Source: Gordonia effusa NBRC 100432 (GTDB lineage Bacteria > Actinomycetota > Actinomycetes > Mycobacteriales > Mycobacteriaceae). Taken from it: a DNA stretch of 36,308 nt. The notes below the pieces were generated by a model, which did no database searches, had not been told where the DNA came from, and saw only the letters and a program-made list of their open reading frames with translations. Below are positions 9,015 to 17,308 of this stretch, piece by piece (the first letter of the stretch is position 1; each line of letters starts with the position of its first letter). The stretch is taken from positions 1-36,308 of the forward strand of contig NZ_BAEH01000076.1 of assembly GCF_000241305.1 (NCBI RefSeq), in the 5' to 3' direction. The translations under genes were made by a program, and so were the position numbers.

Positions 9015-9337
9015 TGTTGCGTGGTCTCGATACACCCCGCTCGGCTGGCGCCTCGCCGGGCACTCGACCAGCGGCGGAGGAGGCTCGGCCGACGGTGAGA
9101 CGGCTCGACCAGCGGTGAATGTGGATGGTCGAGTGGGCTAGATGAGCGTTGGCTAGACGTCTGTTTGTGGTTGGTCGAGTGGGCTAGATGAGCGTTGGCT
9201 AGACGTCTGTTTGTGGATGGTCGAGTGGGCTCGACGAGCGCTAGCGAGACGCGCCCGTATCGAGCCCACGTGAGCCAACGTCGCTGGTGAGTCGTCGGTC
9301 TCGCTTCGCTACCTCGCCGGGCACTCGATTAGCGGTG
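9015..9337. repeat. GTCGAG repeat cluster 2 with 46-bp tandem array
   Basis: No gene is visible in this roughly 390-base spacer. It holds an inverted half-element starting GGTCTCGATACACC (9023) and ending CACTCGACCA (about 9070). Then come units starting GGTCGAGTGGGCT at 9127, 9173 and 9219, a period of exactly 46 bases; the first two are near-identical, and the third turns into a standard forward half ending GTATCGAG near 9264. A degenerate inverted half follows, starting GGTCTCGCTTCGC (9297) and ending CACTCGATTAG near 9333. Confidence 0.85.
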
Positions 9338-9382
9338 GGATGGCTCGACCAGCGGCGGCATCGCGGCCAGTAGGATCGAGGA

Positions 9383-11080
9383 ATGACCGCACCCCGCCGC
9401 GACGCTACGCCGCCCGCTGTGCTCGGAACACCGCTGACTCCCGCAGCTACCAAGGTCTTGCTGCTTGGCTCCGGGGAGCTCGGCAAAGAGGTCGCTATCG
9501 CCTTCCAGCGGCTCGGCGTCGAAGTAATCGCCGTTGACCGCTACGCCGACGCACCAGCCCAGCAGGTGGCACATCATAGCGCCGTCATCGACATGACCGA
9601 TCCCGCCGCCGTCATCGATGTCATCGAAAAATTTACGCCCGACTTCGTGGTCCCCGAGATCGAGGCGATCGCCACCGAAGCGCTGGTCGACGTCGAGCGA
9701 CGCGGCCTCGCCGAGGTTATTCCGACCGCGCACGCCGTCGTCACCACGATGAACCGAGAAGGTATTCGACGCCTGGCCGACGAAGAGCTCGGATTGCCGG
9801 TGTCGCCCTATCTGTTCGTCGATTCTCTCGAAGAACTCACCGAGGCGGCGGCAGAGATCGGATTCCCCTGCGTAGTGAAGCCGGTGATGTCATCGTCGGG
9901 TAAGGGACAGAGCGTCGTTCGCAGCGCCGACGAAGTGACCGCGGCGTGGGAAACGGCGACGACGGGAGCGCGCGTCGCCAACACCCGACTGATCGTCGAG
10001 GGATATATCGAATTCGATTACGAGATAACGCTTCTCACCGTCCGCGCGGTAGATCCGCAGACCGGCAAGCTCGCAACACATTTCTGCGCGCCCATTGGGC
10101 ATTTCCAGGTCGGCGGCGATTATGTGGAGAGCTGGCAGCCGCATGAGATGAGCTCGTTCGCGCTCGGCGCCGCGACCTCGATCGCGGCGCGTATCGCGAC
10201 CGCGCTGGGTGACGGCAAACTCGGCGGCCGGGGCATCTTCGGCGTCGAGCTATTCGTCAAGGGCGACGACGTCTACTTCTCCGAAGTCAGCCCCCGGCCG
10301 CACGACACCGGCTTGGTAACCCTTGCCACCCAACGACTTTCCGAGTTCGAGATGCACGCGCGGGCGATCCTCGGGTTGCCGGTGGATGTGACCTTGGCGT
10401 CGCCGGGTGCGTCAGCGGTGATTTACGGGCAGCTCGACGAGAAGGGGATCGGCTTCACGAATGTTGCTGCGGCACTGGCGATTCCGGAGACCGATATCCG
10501 ACTCTTCGGAAAGCCAGAGAGTTTCCACCGACGCCGGATGGGGGTGGTGACTGCCACCGCCGACGACGTCGCCGCCGCCCGTAAGCGGGCGGTCGCAGCC
10601 GCATCGCTGGTGAATCCGGTGAGTACCGCCGACGGAGAAGGCCCAGGTGCCGCAGAGGTGCCAGCCGAGGAGTCGGTGGTGGCGCCGGCTCAGCAGCCCC
10701 CAGTGGAGCGGCAGCCCGCCGCTCAACCACAGCCCGCAGTGCAACCAGGACCGGCTGTACAGCGCCGACCGCCGCAGGGCGGACCGCCGAACCCCGGCTC
10801 CCCGAATCCCGGACCCCCGAATCCCGGACCCCGACCCGCTGGACCCGGTGCGCCCCAGCGTAATTCGGTCCAGCCCAGTCAGCAGCGTCCAGTGGGGCCG
10901 CCACCGAATATGCCCCCGCCGAATATGCCACCCCCGAATGGTCGATCCCCGATGGTGCAGCCGCATCGGCCCGGTCCGCCCGCAGGCCCGGCCGGACGAG
11001 GTCCCAATGGCGGTGCGCAAGCCTCGCCGGGGCCGTCGGGACCGCGCCGGCCGGCGCCACCCGCCGCCGGTCCGCGCTAG
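9383..11080 (+). CDS. purT: Phosphoribosylglycinamide formyltransferase 2 with proline-rich C-terminal tail
   Basis: A 565-residue protein. Residues 24-410 form the complete formate-dependent GAR transformylase: nucleotide fold [11 protein letters not shown] (27-37), substrate loop PEIEAIATE (91-99), ATP-grasp core with [14 protein letters not shown] (164-177), and [19 protein letters not shown] (286-311) with metal-binding Glu residues. The enzyme makes formyl-GAR from GAR, formate and ATP, a folate-independent step of purine synthesis. Usual length is near 400 residues. Residues 412-565 are an extra tail of Pro, Gly, Gln and Asn with NPGPPNPGP and PPNMPPPN repeats, predicted disordered. The frame stays open without change of codon bias until TAG, so this looks like a real extension. 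ATG 9383 follows GAGGA closely. Confidence 0.95.
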   Translation: MTAPRRDATPPAVLGTPLTPAATKVLLLGSGELGKEVAIAFQRLGVEVIAVDRYADAPAQQVAHHSAVIDMTDPAAVIDVIEKFTPDFVVPEIEAIATEALVDVERRGLAEVIPTAHAVVTTMNREGIRRLADEELGLPVSPYLFVDSLEELTEAAAEIGFPCVVKPVMSSSGKGQSVVRSADEVTAAWETATTGARVANTRLIVEGYIEFDYEITLLTVRAVDPQTGKLATHFCAPIGHFQVGGDYVESWQPHEMSSFALGAATSIAARIATALGDGKLGGRGIFGVELFVKGDDVYFSEVSPRPHDTGLVTLATQRLSEFEMHARAILGLPVDVTLASPGASAVIYGQLDEKGIGFTNVAAALAIPETDIRLFGKPESFHRRRMGVVTATADDVAAARKRAVAAASLVNPVSTADGEGPGAAEVPAEESVVAPAQQPPVERQPAAQPQPAVQPGPAVQRRPPQGGPPNPGSPNPGPPNPGPRPAGPGAPQRNSVQPSQQRPVGPPPNMPPPNMPPPNGRSPMVQPHRPGPPAGPAGRGPNGGAQASPGPSGPRRPAPPAAGPR

Positions 11081-11098
11081 CGAAACCTGAACTGGCAG

Positions 11099-11578
11099 AT
11101 GCCTTTATACGGGGAGTTGCTCGTCGCGCTGGCGATTTGTGTCGGACTTGTCGGCATCGTGCTGCCAATCCTGCCGGGCACGTTACTCGTCGGGGCGTCA
11201 ATCTTGGTGTGGGCCATCATCGTCGGTGGCTCGGCGTGGGCGGTGTTCGCGGTGGCCGCCGTGGTGATGGTGGCCGGGGAAGTGGTTAAGTATCTCGTCG
11301 CCGGTCGCGGACTGAAAGCCGCTGGCGTGCCGAATACGACCATTATCGTCGGCGGCATCGTCGGAATTATCGGCTTCTTCGTGATACCGGTTATCGGCCT
11401 ATTTCTCGGATTTGTGTTGGGCGCGTACGTATCTGAGCTAATTCGAAATCGAACATTCTCGCATGGCTGGCAAGGTGCGGTGGCAGCGCTCAAGGCTGTC
11501 GCGACCAGCATGCTGATCGAATTGCTCGGGGCATTGGTTGCTTCGGGTATTTGGCTGAGCGCGGCGTTCTACTACTAG
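11099..11578 (+). CDS. DUF456 family membrane protein
   Basis: A 159-residue protein with five or so membrane helices and little else. The start PLYGELLVALAICVGLVGIVLPILPGTLLV and the small-residue-rich segments with GFFVIPVIGLFLGFVLGAY match the DUF456 family, whose function is unknown. DUF456 proteins often contain glycine-rich helix repeats. The ATG at 11099 lies 18 bases after purT, so the two are probably cotranscribed. The last four bases overlap the stop of the convergent fepC (11575-11578), leaving no room for a terminator between the genes. Confidence 0.87.
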   Translation: MPLYGELLVALAICVGLVGIVLPILPGTLLVGASILVWAIIVGGSAWAVFAVAAVVMVAGEVVKYLVAGRGLKAAGVPNTTIIVGGIVGIIGFFVIPVIGLFLGFVLGAYVSELIRNRTFSHGWQGAVAALKAVATSMLIELLGALVASGIWLSAAFYY

Positions 11579-12417
11579 CGTCGCGAGCCGACCGGGACGA
11601 TCAAAGGCCCGCCCGAGACCGGATCCTCGATGATCTGTGAGCGCAGTCCGAACGCGTCGCTGAGCAGCTCGGTAGTAAGCACGTCGGCCGGCGCGCCGTG
11701 TGCGACGATCTCGCCGGAACGCATCACGAAAAGTGAATCACTGTAGCGCGCGGCAAGATTCAGGTCGTGCAGGACCATGACGACGGTCTTGCCGTGTTCG
11801 GTGCGCAACGTCTCGACGAGGTCGAGAACTTCCACCGAGTGGGCGAGGTCGAGGAAGGTGGTCGGCTCGTCGAGCAGCAGCAGATCGGTCTCCTGCGCGA
11901 GTGTCAACGCGATCCACACGCGTTGACGTTGGCCGCCGGATAGCGCTCCCACTGGGCGGTCGGCGAGGTCGAGGGTATCGGTCAAATGCAGTGCGTTGGT
12001 GATCGCGCGTTCGTCTTGCGCCGAAGCCTGCTGGTACCAGTGTTGGTGCGGATGGCGGCCCCGTGCGACCAGATCGAATACCGTAAGCCCATCTGGCGCA
12101 ATGGGATTCTGCGGGAGCAACCCCAATGTTCGGGCAACCTCACGCGGCTTGATGGTGGTGATGTCGGCGCCGTCGAGCCACACCGTGCCGGCCGTTGGAC
12201 GCAACAGGCGGGCCAGGGTGCGCAGCAACGTCGACTTTCCACAGCCGTTGGGGCCGATCACGGAGGTTATCGCCCGGTCGGCGATGGCGATGTCGAGGTC
12301 GGCGATGATCGGCGGGCCGTCGTATCCGACGGTGAGACCGGTTGCGGCTAAGCGGTTTTGATGCCGATTCTCGCTCGAAACGAACTCGGTGGACGTCGAC
12401 TTGTCGGTAGTTGTCAC
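11575..12417 (-). CDS. fepC: Ferric-siderophore ABC importer ATPase
   Basis: A 280-residue ABC ATPase of the FecE/FepC/FhuC group. Walker A GPNGCGKST (55-63), signature LSGGQRQR (159-166), Walker B LLLLDEP (179-185) and LHDLN with the switch His217 are all present. The text between DRPVGALSGGQRQRVWIALTLAQ is typical of siderophore importers. The open frame extends far upstream to 13437, but the extra part is a shadow of the permease gene. The true start is GTG 12417, which overlaps the fepG stop (GTGA). Role: energises import of an iron-chelator complex through FepD/FepG. The gene ends in a four-base convergent overlap with the DUF456 gene. No periplasmic (lipoprotein) binding protein gene is in the window. 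Confidence 0.95.
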   Translation of the reverse strand: MTTTDKSTSTEFVSSENRHQNRLAATGLTVGYDGPPIIADLDIAIADRAITSVIGPNGCGKSTLLRTLARLLRPTAGTVWLDGADITTIKPREVARTLGLLPQNPIAPDGLTVFDLVARGRHPHQHWYQQASAQDERAITNALHLTDTLDLADRPVGALSGGQRQRVWIALTLAQETDLLLLDEPTTFLDLAHSVEVLDLVETLRTEHGKTVVMVLHDLNLAARYSDSLFVMRSGEIVAHGAPADVLTTELLSDAFGLRSQIIEDPVSGGPLIVPVGSRR

Positions 12418-13514
12418 GTGATCGTCCTCCTGGACATACGGATCATCAGATAGACGAGGAAGGGGCCGCCGAGGGCAGCGGTGACGATGCCGACGGGGAG
12501 GCCGCTGGGAAGTACGGTGCGGCACAAGAGGTCTGCGGCCAAGACCAGCACCGAGCCGGTCAGTCCGGAGATGATCGGTCCCGGGGTCGCGGTGCCGGCG
12601 AGACGCATCGTCACCTGCGGCGCGAGCAGTGCGACGAAGGCGATCGGCCCGGCGGCCGAAACACTCAGTGCCGCAACCACTACGGCCGTCAGCAGGATAA
12701 TCGCCGTTGTTCTGTTGGTCGCTACCCCGAGTCCCCGGGCGACGTCGGTGCCCAGGCTGTAAACGCCGATGGTGGACGACAGCGAGGAGACCACACCGAT
12801 GCCGATGACCACCGCGATCAGCGCGGGCCATACGTCGGCCCACACCGCCTGTGATACCGAGCCGACCAGCCAGTGTTGTGCCTCGGCGACGTCGGTGACA
12901 CTGGCGCGAGTCAATAGATAGCTGGTGAGGGCTTGTAGTAGCCACGTGATGCCAACGCCGACGAGCACGATCCGGAACGGATCGAGTCCGCCGTTCTGGG
13001 AGCGGCCCGGCCAGGCGAGGACATACATCGCGGCTGCGGTAGCAAGGCCACCGATGAGTGCGGCGATCGGCGTTCCGACATCGGCCAGCCACGCTCCCCA
13101 ACTGGTACTGAACGCGATCGCCAGCACCGCGGCGGCACCCGCTCCCGCGGTGATGCCGAGAATATCGGGGGTTGCCAACGGATTTCGAGTGAGAGTCTGG
13201 GTGAGCGCACCCGAGAGTGCCAGACCGAATCCGACTAGGAGAGCGACCAACTCGCGCGGTAGCGCCGCGTCGAACACGACGAAATTCTCCGCACGCCGAC
13301 CACCGCCGAGCAGGATGCGCCCGACGTCGAGGAAACTCAGTGGATACTCGTTGATCTTGATCCCGACGATGAACAGAACGACGCAGGCCAGCAAAAGCGC
13401 CAGTCCGGTGACGACGGCACGCGGGCGAACCACCCAAGATGTGCCGCCGATCCGGCGGATCTGTCGGGTCGCGTGGATCGATGGGGGAAGCTGTGGAGTA
13501 CGTGTTTGAGTCAT
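12414..13514 (-). CDS. fepG: Ferric-siderophore ABC importer permease
   Basis: A 366-residue FecCD-family permease with about ten membrane helices. Diagnostic stretches: LPRELVALLVGFGLALSGALTQTLTRNPLATPDILGITAGAG near residues 84-125 and SAAGPIAFVALLAPQVTMRLAG near residues 284-305, the latter being the FecCD loop that contacts the ATPase. A cytoplasmic N-terminal segment of about 30 residues precedes helix 1. ATG 13514 overlaps the fepD stop (ATGA) and its stop overlaps the fepC start, so fepD-fepG-fepC is tightly coupled. It pairs with FepD to form the heterodimeric channel for ferric siderophore. Confidence 0.94.
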   Translation of the reverse strand: MTQTRTPQLPPSIHATRQIRRIGGTSWVVRPRAVVTGLALLLACVVLFIVGIKINEYPLSFLDVGRILLGGGRRAENFVVFDAALPRELVALLVGFGLALSGALTQTLTRNPLATPDILGITAGAGAAAVLAIAFSTSWGAWLADVGTPIAALIGGLATAAAMYVLAWPGRSQNGGLDPFRIVLVGVGITWLLQALTSYLLTRASVTDVAEAQHWLVGSVSQAVWADVWPALIAVVIGIGVVSSLSSTIGVYSLGTDVARGLGVATNRTTAIILLTAVVVAALSVSAAGPIAFVALLAPQVTMRLAGTATPGPIISGLTGSVLVLAADLLCRTVLPSGLPVGIVTAALGGPFLVYLMIRMSRRTIT

Positions 13515-14554
13515 ACCGTGGCCAGTTTCTGTCGACGGACCATCGCGATGAGGAAGGGCGCGCCGATCATCGCGAGTACGACAGCGACTTGAACGTCTTC
13601 GGGTCGGGCGATGACGCGCCCGATGACATCAGCGACCAACATCAAAATGGCACCAAGCAGAGCCGAATAGGGAATCACCCACCGATAATCGGGACCGGTG
13701 AAGGCCCTAGCGATATGTGGGACGACAAGGCCGAGGAAGACGATCGGTCCGCAGGCCGCCGTTGCCGCGCCGATCAGCAACGTGATCGCCGCGACGCCGG
13801 CCACACGAATCAATACCACTCGGCCGCCGAGCGACTTGGACATATCGTCGCCGAGACTCAGCAAGTTGAGGAAGAAGCCACTGGCCAGTGCTATTACCAG
13901 GCCGAATACGATAAATGGCACGCTGGCCCGGAAAACGTCGAAGCTACGGCCGGCCGTCGAACCCACATTCCAGAACCGCCAGGTGTCGAGGCTGGCGCCG
14001 TCGGATAACACGATGCCCGACGAAATCGCCATCAATAGCGCCGAGACACCGGTCCCGGCGAGGACCAGCGTGAGCGGACTGGCGCCCGACAGCGATGCCA
14101 GACCGAAAACCACCACGGCGGCGATCACCGCTCCGAGCATCCCGAAGCCCATGAAGGCCAGCGGGGTCGAAATACCGAGCGTGAAGACGCCCAGTACCAC
14201 GGCGCACGCCGCTCCGGCGTTGACGCCGAGGATGCCTGGATCGGCGAGCGGATTACGGGTATGTCCCTGGGTCAGCGCGCCGGCCGCGCCGATCGCCAGG
14301 CCGACGACCAACCCCAGCAGAGTTCGCGGTAGTCGATGGCCGATGACTATTCCTTCAGCCTCGGTATACCCCCGCGGCAGAGGATTGCCGACAATCGAAT
14401 CCCAAACGAGTGACGGGTGATCGGTGAGCGTATGCCAGACGAATCCGGGGGCCAGAAACCGATTTCCGATCGCGACTGACGCTATCAGGGCCAGCGCCAG
14501 GACCAGCAGTAATACCCCAATCCCGGCTATTCGGCGCACGCCACGGGTAGACAC
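13511..14554 (-). CDS. fepD: Ferric-siderophore ABC importer permease
   Basis: A 347-residue FecCD-family permease, first gene of the fepDGC operon. It shows the same helix pattern as FepG; LPRTLLGLVVGLAIGAAGALTQGHTRNPLADPGILGVNAGA (about residues 75-115) and CGPIVFLGLVVPHIAR (about 269-284) are the family signatures. The start is GTG 14554. An IdeR-like box (14555-14573) lies immediately upstream of that codon, which predicts repression when iron is sufficient. The two permeases are distinct paralogues, not a duplication in place. Confidence 0.94.
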   Translation of the reverse strand: MSTRGVRRIAGIGVLLLVLALALIASVAIGNRFLAPGFVWHTLTDHPSLVWDSIVGNPLPRGYTEAEGIVIGHRLPRTLLGLVVGLAIGAAGALTQGHTRNPLADPGILGVNAGAACAVVLGVFTLGISTPLAFMGFGMLGAVIAAVVVFGLASLSGASPLTLVLAGTGVSALLMAISSGIVLSDGASLDTWRFWNVGSTAGRSFDVFRASVPFIVFGLVIALASGFFLNLLSLGDDMSKSLGGRVVLIRVAGVAAITLLIGAATAACGPIVFLGLVVPHIARAFTGPDYRWVIPYSALLGAILMLVADVIGRVIARPEDVQVAVVLAMIGAPFLIAMVRRQKLATV

Positions 14555-14573
14555 AAAGGTTTACCTTACCTGA
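14555..14573 (-). promoter_or_regulatory. IdeR/DtxR-like iron box before fepD
   Basis: Read on the minus strand, 19 bases TCAGGTAAGGTAAACCTTT match the IdeR consensus TTAGGTTAGGCTAACCTAA at about 13 positions, including the AGGT and AACCT cores. It sits directly in front of the fepD start codon, where repressor binding would block transcription. Binding is inferred. Confidence 0.7.
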
Positions 14574-14742
14574 GGGCTCATCCGGTCTCTTTCGCACAAC
14601 AAATTCCCAGAGTCGTGTAACGATCGAGTTAGCTTCTACCGATAATGCAACCAGGAACACGCAGATGTACCAATAGCAACAGGACCTCTTGGTCGGGGAA
14701 CTCAGTTAGCTCCACCTCGTTCTATCGGAAGGAAATTTCGAC

Positions 14743-15201
14743 ATGGTCGCAACAATCAAGAGAATGGTCGTCGCGGTGCTGGCGGCGGTGGCATTGGCCG
14801 TTGGCATGCTTGCGGGCACCGGTCAGGCTGTCGCGGCAACGCCCGGCGAGCTGCAAATCCGCGGTGGAGTGGAATGCCACTTCGGACAGCCCGGACAGCC
14901 CTGGAATAACTTCTGGTACCAGTATCGCTGGATGACGGTCGTCAACGTCGGCGGCTCGACGATGTACAACGTGACGCTCCAAGAGATCAACGGAGCCACC
15001 CGCTTCGCCAAGTCGATCAAGCCCGGTCAGTCGATGTCGACGTACAACACCAAGACCAAGCGCTGGCAGCGTCCGATCGAGACCCGTTGGTTCGGCTGCA
15101 TCCCGACGTCGATCAGTGGTTACACCTGGGGTGCCACCATCGACAACGTGCTCGACAACTTCGGTTACTGGCGCAGCGACATTCAGCGTCCGGGCAAGTA
15201 G
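14743..15201 (+). CDS. Small secreted protein of unknown function
   Basis: 152 residues. A Sec signal peptide is clear: basic MVATIKR, hydrophobic core about residues 8-24, then AVAAT with likely cleavage after residue 32. The mature part is about 120 residues, rich in Trp, Tyr and Asn, with two cysteines (in VECHFG and WFGCIP) that could form one disulfide. I do not recognise a family; it looks like a beta-rich extracellular domain. A good ribosome site GGAAGGA precedes ATG 14743. The 188-base upstream region separates it from divergent fepD and starts with the iron box, so iron control is possible but unproven. A strong hairpin terminator follows. Confidence 0.8.
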   Translation: MVATIKRMVVAVLAAVALAVGMLAGTGQAVAATPGELQIRGGVECHFGQPGQPWNNFWYQYRWMTVVNVGGSTMYNVTLQEINGATRFAKSIKPGQSMSTYNTKTKRWQRPIETRWFGCIPTSISGYTWGATIDNVLDNFGYWRSDIQRPGK

Positions 15202-15212
15202 GAGCCACCCTC

Positions 15213-15285
15213 CGCAAACCCGATATAAACAGACATCCCCGACAGCGAATCGCTGTCGGGGATGTCTGTTTGTGTGGGGTTTGCG
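15213..15285. terminator. Bidirectional composite terminator (secreted protein / fprA)
   Basis: A perfect 21-bp stem (15227-15247 with 15251-15271, loop AAT) is nested inside outer arms CGCAAACCC (15213-15221) and GGGTTTGCG (15277-15285). The inner stem ends in TGTTT on one strand and has AAAC on the other, so it can stop both convergent genes. The fprA stop codon begins at 15286. A terminator with the same GCAAACCC outer arms is at 23808-23878. Confidence 0.9.
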
Positions 15286-16677
15286 TTAGCCCTTCTGGAC
15301 CTTGCCCGGCTCCGACGCCGCCAACATCTCTTCGCGCTCAACGACTTTCACGCGCTCGCGGCCCTGAGCCTCACCGAGTTTGCGCTCGTGTTCATCGAGC
15401 CGGTACCAGCCGTCCCACGTGGTGAACGGAACGCCCTTGCTCTCCAGGAGCGCGATGACGGCGTCCTCGGACGGGTTGGCCGGATCGAGCAGGCCGCCGT
15501 TGGCCAGGTCGTCGACAACGCACTGAACAGTTTCGTTCGCATCGCCCTTGGTGTGGCCGATGAGTCCGACCGGGCCGCGCTTGATCCAACCGGTCGCGTA
15601 CATGCCGGTCAGGTGTTTGCCCTCGTCGAAGATGCGGCCAGCCTCGTTTGGGATAACGCCGGCCTGCTGGTCGAACGGAATCCGCGGCAAATTGTCCGAC
15701 AGGTAGCCGACGGCCCGGTAGACCGCTCCCAGCTCCCAATCGGTGGTCTTGCCGGTTGAGCGCACATTGCCGGTGCCGTCGAGTTCGGTCCGCTCGGTAC
15801 GGAGTCCGACAACTTTGCCGTCTTCGCCGAGGATTTCGGTCGGGTTCTCGAAGAAGTGCAGGAAGAGTTTGTGAATCGCGCCGGTCTTCGGCTCGCGGAT
15901 CGCGTAGTTCTCGATGATCGTGGCGACCTGGTCGGTGATCTTCGAGCTGCGTCGTGCGACAGCCGAACCTTCGTCGTATTCGATATCTTCGGGATTGACG
16001 ATGACCTCGATCGTCGGCGAGTGGTCGAGTTCCTTGAGTTCCAGCGGGGTGAACTTGGCCTGTGCCGGCCCACGTCGACCGAAGACGTGCACCTCGACGG
16101 CCTTGTTGGCCTTCAGGCCCTCGTACACATTTGCCGGGATCTCGGTCGGGAGCAGTTCATCGCCGGTCTTGGCGAGCACGCGTGCGACGTCGAGTGCGAC
16201 GTTGCCGACGCCGATCACAGCGACCTTCTCATGCTCCAGCGGCCAGGTACGCGGGAAATCCGGATGGCCGTCGTACCAGGCGACGAATTGCGCGGCACCG
16301 TAGCTACCGTCGAGGTCGACGCCGGGGATGTCCAGTACGCGGTCGTCGGTGGCTCCGGTGGAGAAGATCACTGCCTCGTAGTGGTCATGAAGTTCTTCGA
16401 GGGTGATGTCGGTGCCGTAGTCGACATTGCCGAGCAGCCGGACCTGCGGCTTGTCGAGGACCTTGTGCAGGGCGGTGATGATGCCCTTGATACGCGGATG
16501 ATCAGGGGCGACGCCGTAGCGGATCAGACCGAACGGGGCAGGCATGCGTTCGTAAAGGTCGATGCTCACACCGCGGTCGGCCAATGAATCGTGTTTCATC
16601 AACGCGTCGGCGGCATAGATTCCGGCGGGGCCGGCTCCGACGATGGCCACGCGTAACGGACGGCTGGAGTCGCTCAT
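15286..16677 (-). CDS. fprA: NADPH-ferredoxin reductase FprA
   Basis: A 463-residue flavoprotein closely resembling mycobacterial FprA (Rv3106, adrenodoxin-reductase type). FAD-binding VAIVGAGPAGIYAAD (10-24), the ferredoxin/FAD loop FGLIRYGVAPDHP (about 49-61), NADPH-binding VIGVGNVALDVAR (about 154-166) and the RRGPAQAKFT segment are visible, as is the C-terminal GWIKRGPVGLIGHTK. It transfers electrons from NADPH to ferredoxins, serving P450s and Fe-S enzymes. ATG 16677 is used; the ribosome site is weak. An IdeR-like site 93 bases upstream suggests iron-responsive expression. It is convergent with the secreted-protein gene. Confidence 0.95.
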   Translation of the reverse strand: MSDSSRPLRVAIVGAGPAGIYAADALMKHDSLADRGVSIDLYERMPAPFGLIRYGVAPDHPRIKGIITALHKVLDKPQVRLLGNVDYGTDITLEELHDHYEAVIFSTGATDDRVLDIPGVDLDGSYGAAQFVAWYDGHPDFPRTWPLEHEKVAVIGVGNVALDVARVLAKTGDELLPTEIPANVYEGLKANKAVEVHVFGRRGPAQAKFTPLELKELDHSPTIEVIVNPEDIEYDEGSAVARRSSKITDQVATIIENYAIREPKTGAIHKLFLHFFENPTEILGEDGKVVGLRTERTELDGTGNVRSTGKTTDWELGAVYRAVGYLSDNLPRIPFDQQAGVIPNEAGRIFDEGKHLTGMYATGWIKRGPVGLIGHTKGDANETVQCVVDDLANGGLLDPANPSEDAVIALLESKGVPFTTWDGWYRLDEHERKLGEAQGRERVKVVEREEMLAASEPGKVQKG

Positions 16678-16769
16678 AGGAGTGGGTGTACTTTCGGGTC
16701 GTTATCCTGCGATTTGTTTCGCGAACACCTCTACGTTAGGCGTTTGCGTCGCCTAGAGAAAATTCAGTG

Positions 16770-16788
16770 TGAGGCTTACCTCACCTAA
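16770..16788 (-). promoter_or_regulatory. IdeR/DtxR-like iron box between fprA and a membrane protein gene
   Basis: On the minus strand TTAGGTGAGGTAAGCCTCA matches the IdeR consensus TTAGGTTAGGCTAACCTAA at about 14 of 19 positions. It lies 93 bases upstream of fprA and 58 bases upstream of the divergent gene at 16847, so it could act on either. A separate TAGGCG-N7-CGCCTA dyad lies at 16737-16755, nearer fprA. Confidence 0.6.
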
Positions 16789-16846
16789 TCGTGCCCACGG
16801 GTTACCGCGTGCAGGTGACTTGGTATAGCTCGATAAGCTTGGCCGC

Positions 16847-17308
16847 ATGGCGCAAACCGCTGATGACCAGTCTCCACGCACGGGCAATATTTGGCCGTTC
16901 GCGGCTGCCGTCATTGTTATTGTGCTGGCCGTCGGTGGGGTCTTGCTGTCCAACGTTTTGCGGCCGAGCGATGACCGAGTATCCGACTCCGCGCAGGTCC
17001 AGTATGCGATCAACGACAGCTATACCGCGCGAAATAGCCTCGACTACGCGAAATACCGCTCGACGATGTGTGCCGACGTGGTGGACGCCGCGGACTTCCC
17101 GACCGAGCAGGTATTCGTCGAGGAGAATCGGCGTTCGCGCGAAACCTTCGGCAAAATCTTGATTCCGGAGATCGCTGACGTAATGATCGACGGAAACCGG
17201 GCGACCGCCCAGGTGCACTGGCATTTCGAAAACAAGGGCTCCGACGCAAAGACCGTGACACCGACAACGGTGGTACGTGAAGGCGATGAGTGGAAGGTAT
17301 GCAAATGA
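16847..17308 (+). CDS. Membrane-anchored small protein, function unknown
   Basis: 153 residues: a short cytoplasmic N-terminus, one membrane helix (about 16-36, WPFAAAVIVIVLAVGGVLLS), then an extracytoplasmic domain of about 115 residues. The outer domain begins with QVQYAINDSYTARNSLDYAKYRSTMCAD and ends with EGDEWKVCK, with two cysteines likely to pair. The helix-then-sheet pattern recalls NTF2-like (DUF4878-type) and Mce-associated outer domains, but this is a structural guess. Its stop overlaps the rhodanese start (ATGA), so it is cotranslated with it. ATG 16847 has no strong ribosome site; a TATAGCT element lies about 20 bases upstream. Confidence 0.75.
   Translation: MAQTADDQSPRTGNIWPFAAAVIVIVLAVGGVLLSNVLRPSDDRVSDSAQVQYAINDSYTARNSLDYAKYRSTMCADVVDAADFPTEQVFVEENRRSRETFGKILIPEIADVMIDGNRATAQVHWHFENKGSDAKTVTPTTVVREGDEWKVCK

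Noticed and set aside
12418..13437. N-terminal extension of fepC to 620 residues
   Set aside because: The extra part is the shadow of fepG in another frame; the ATPase starts at GTG 12417 in an overlap with fepG.
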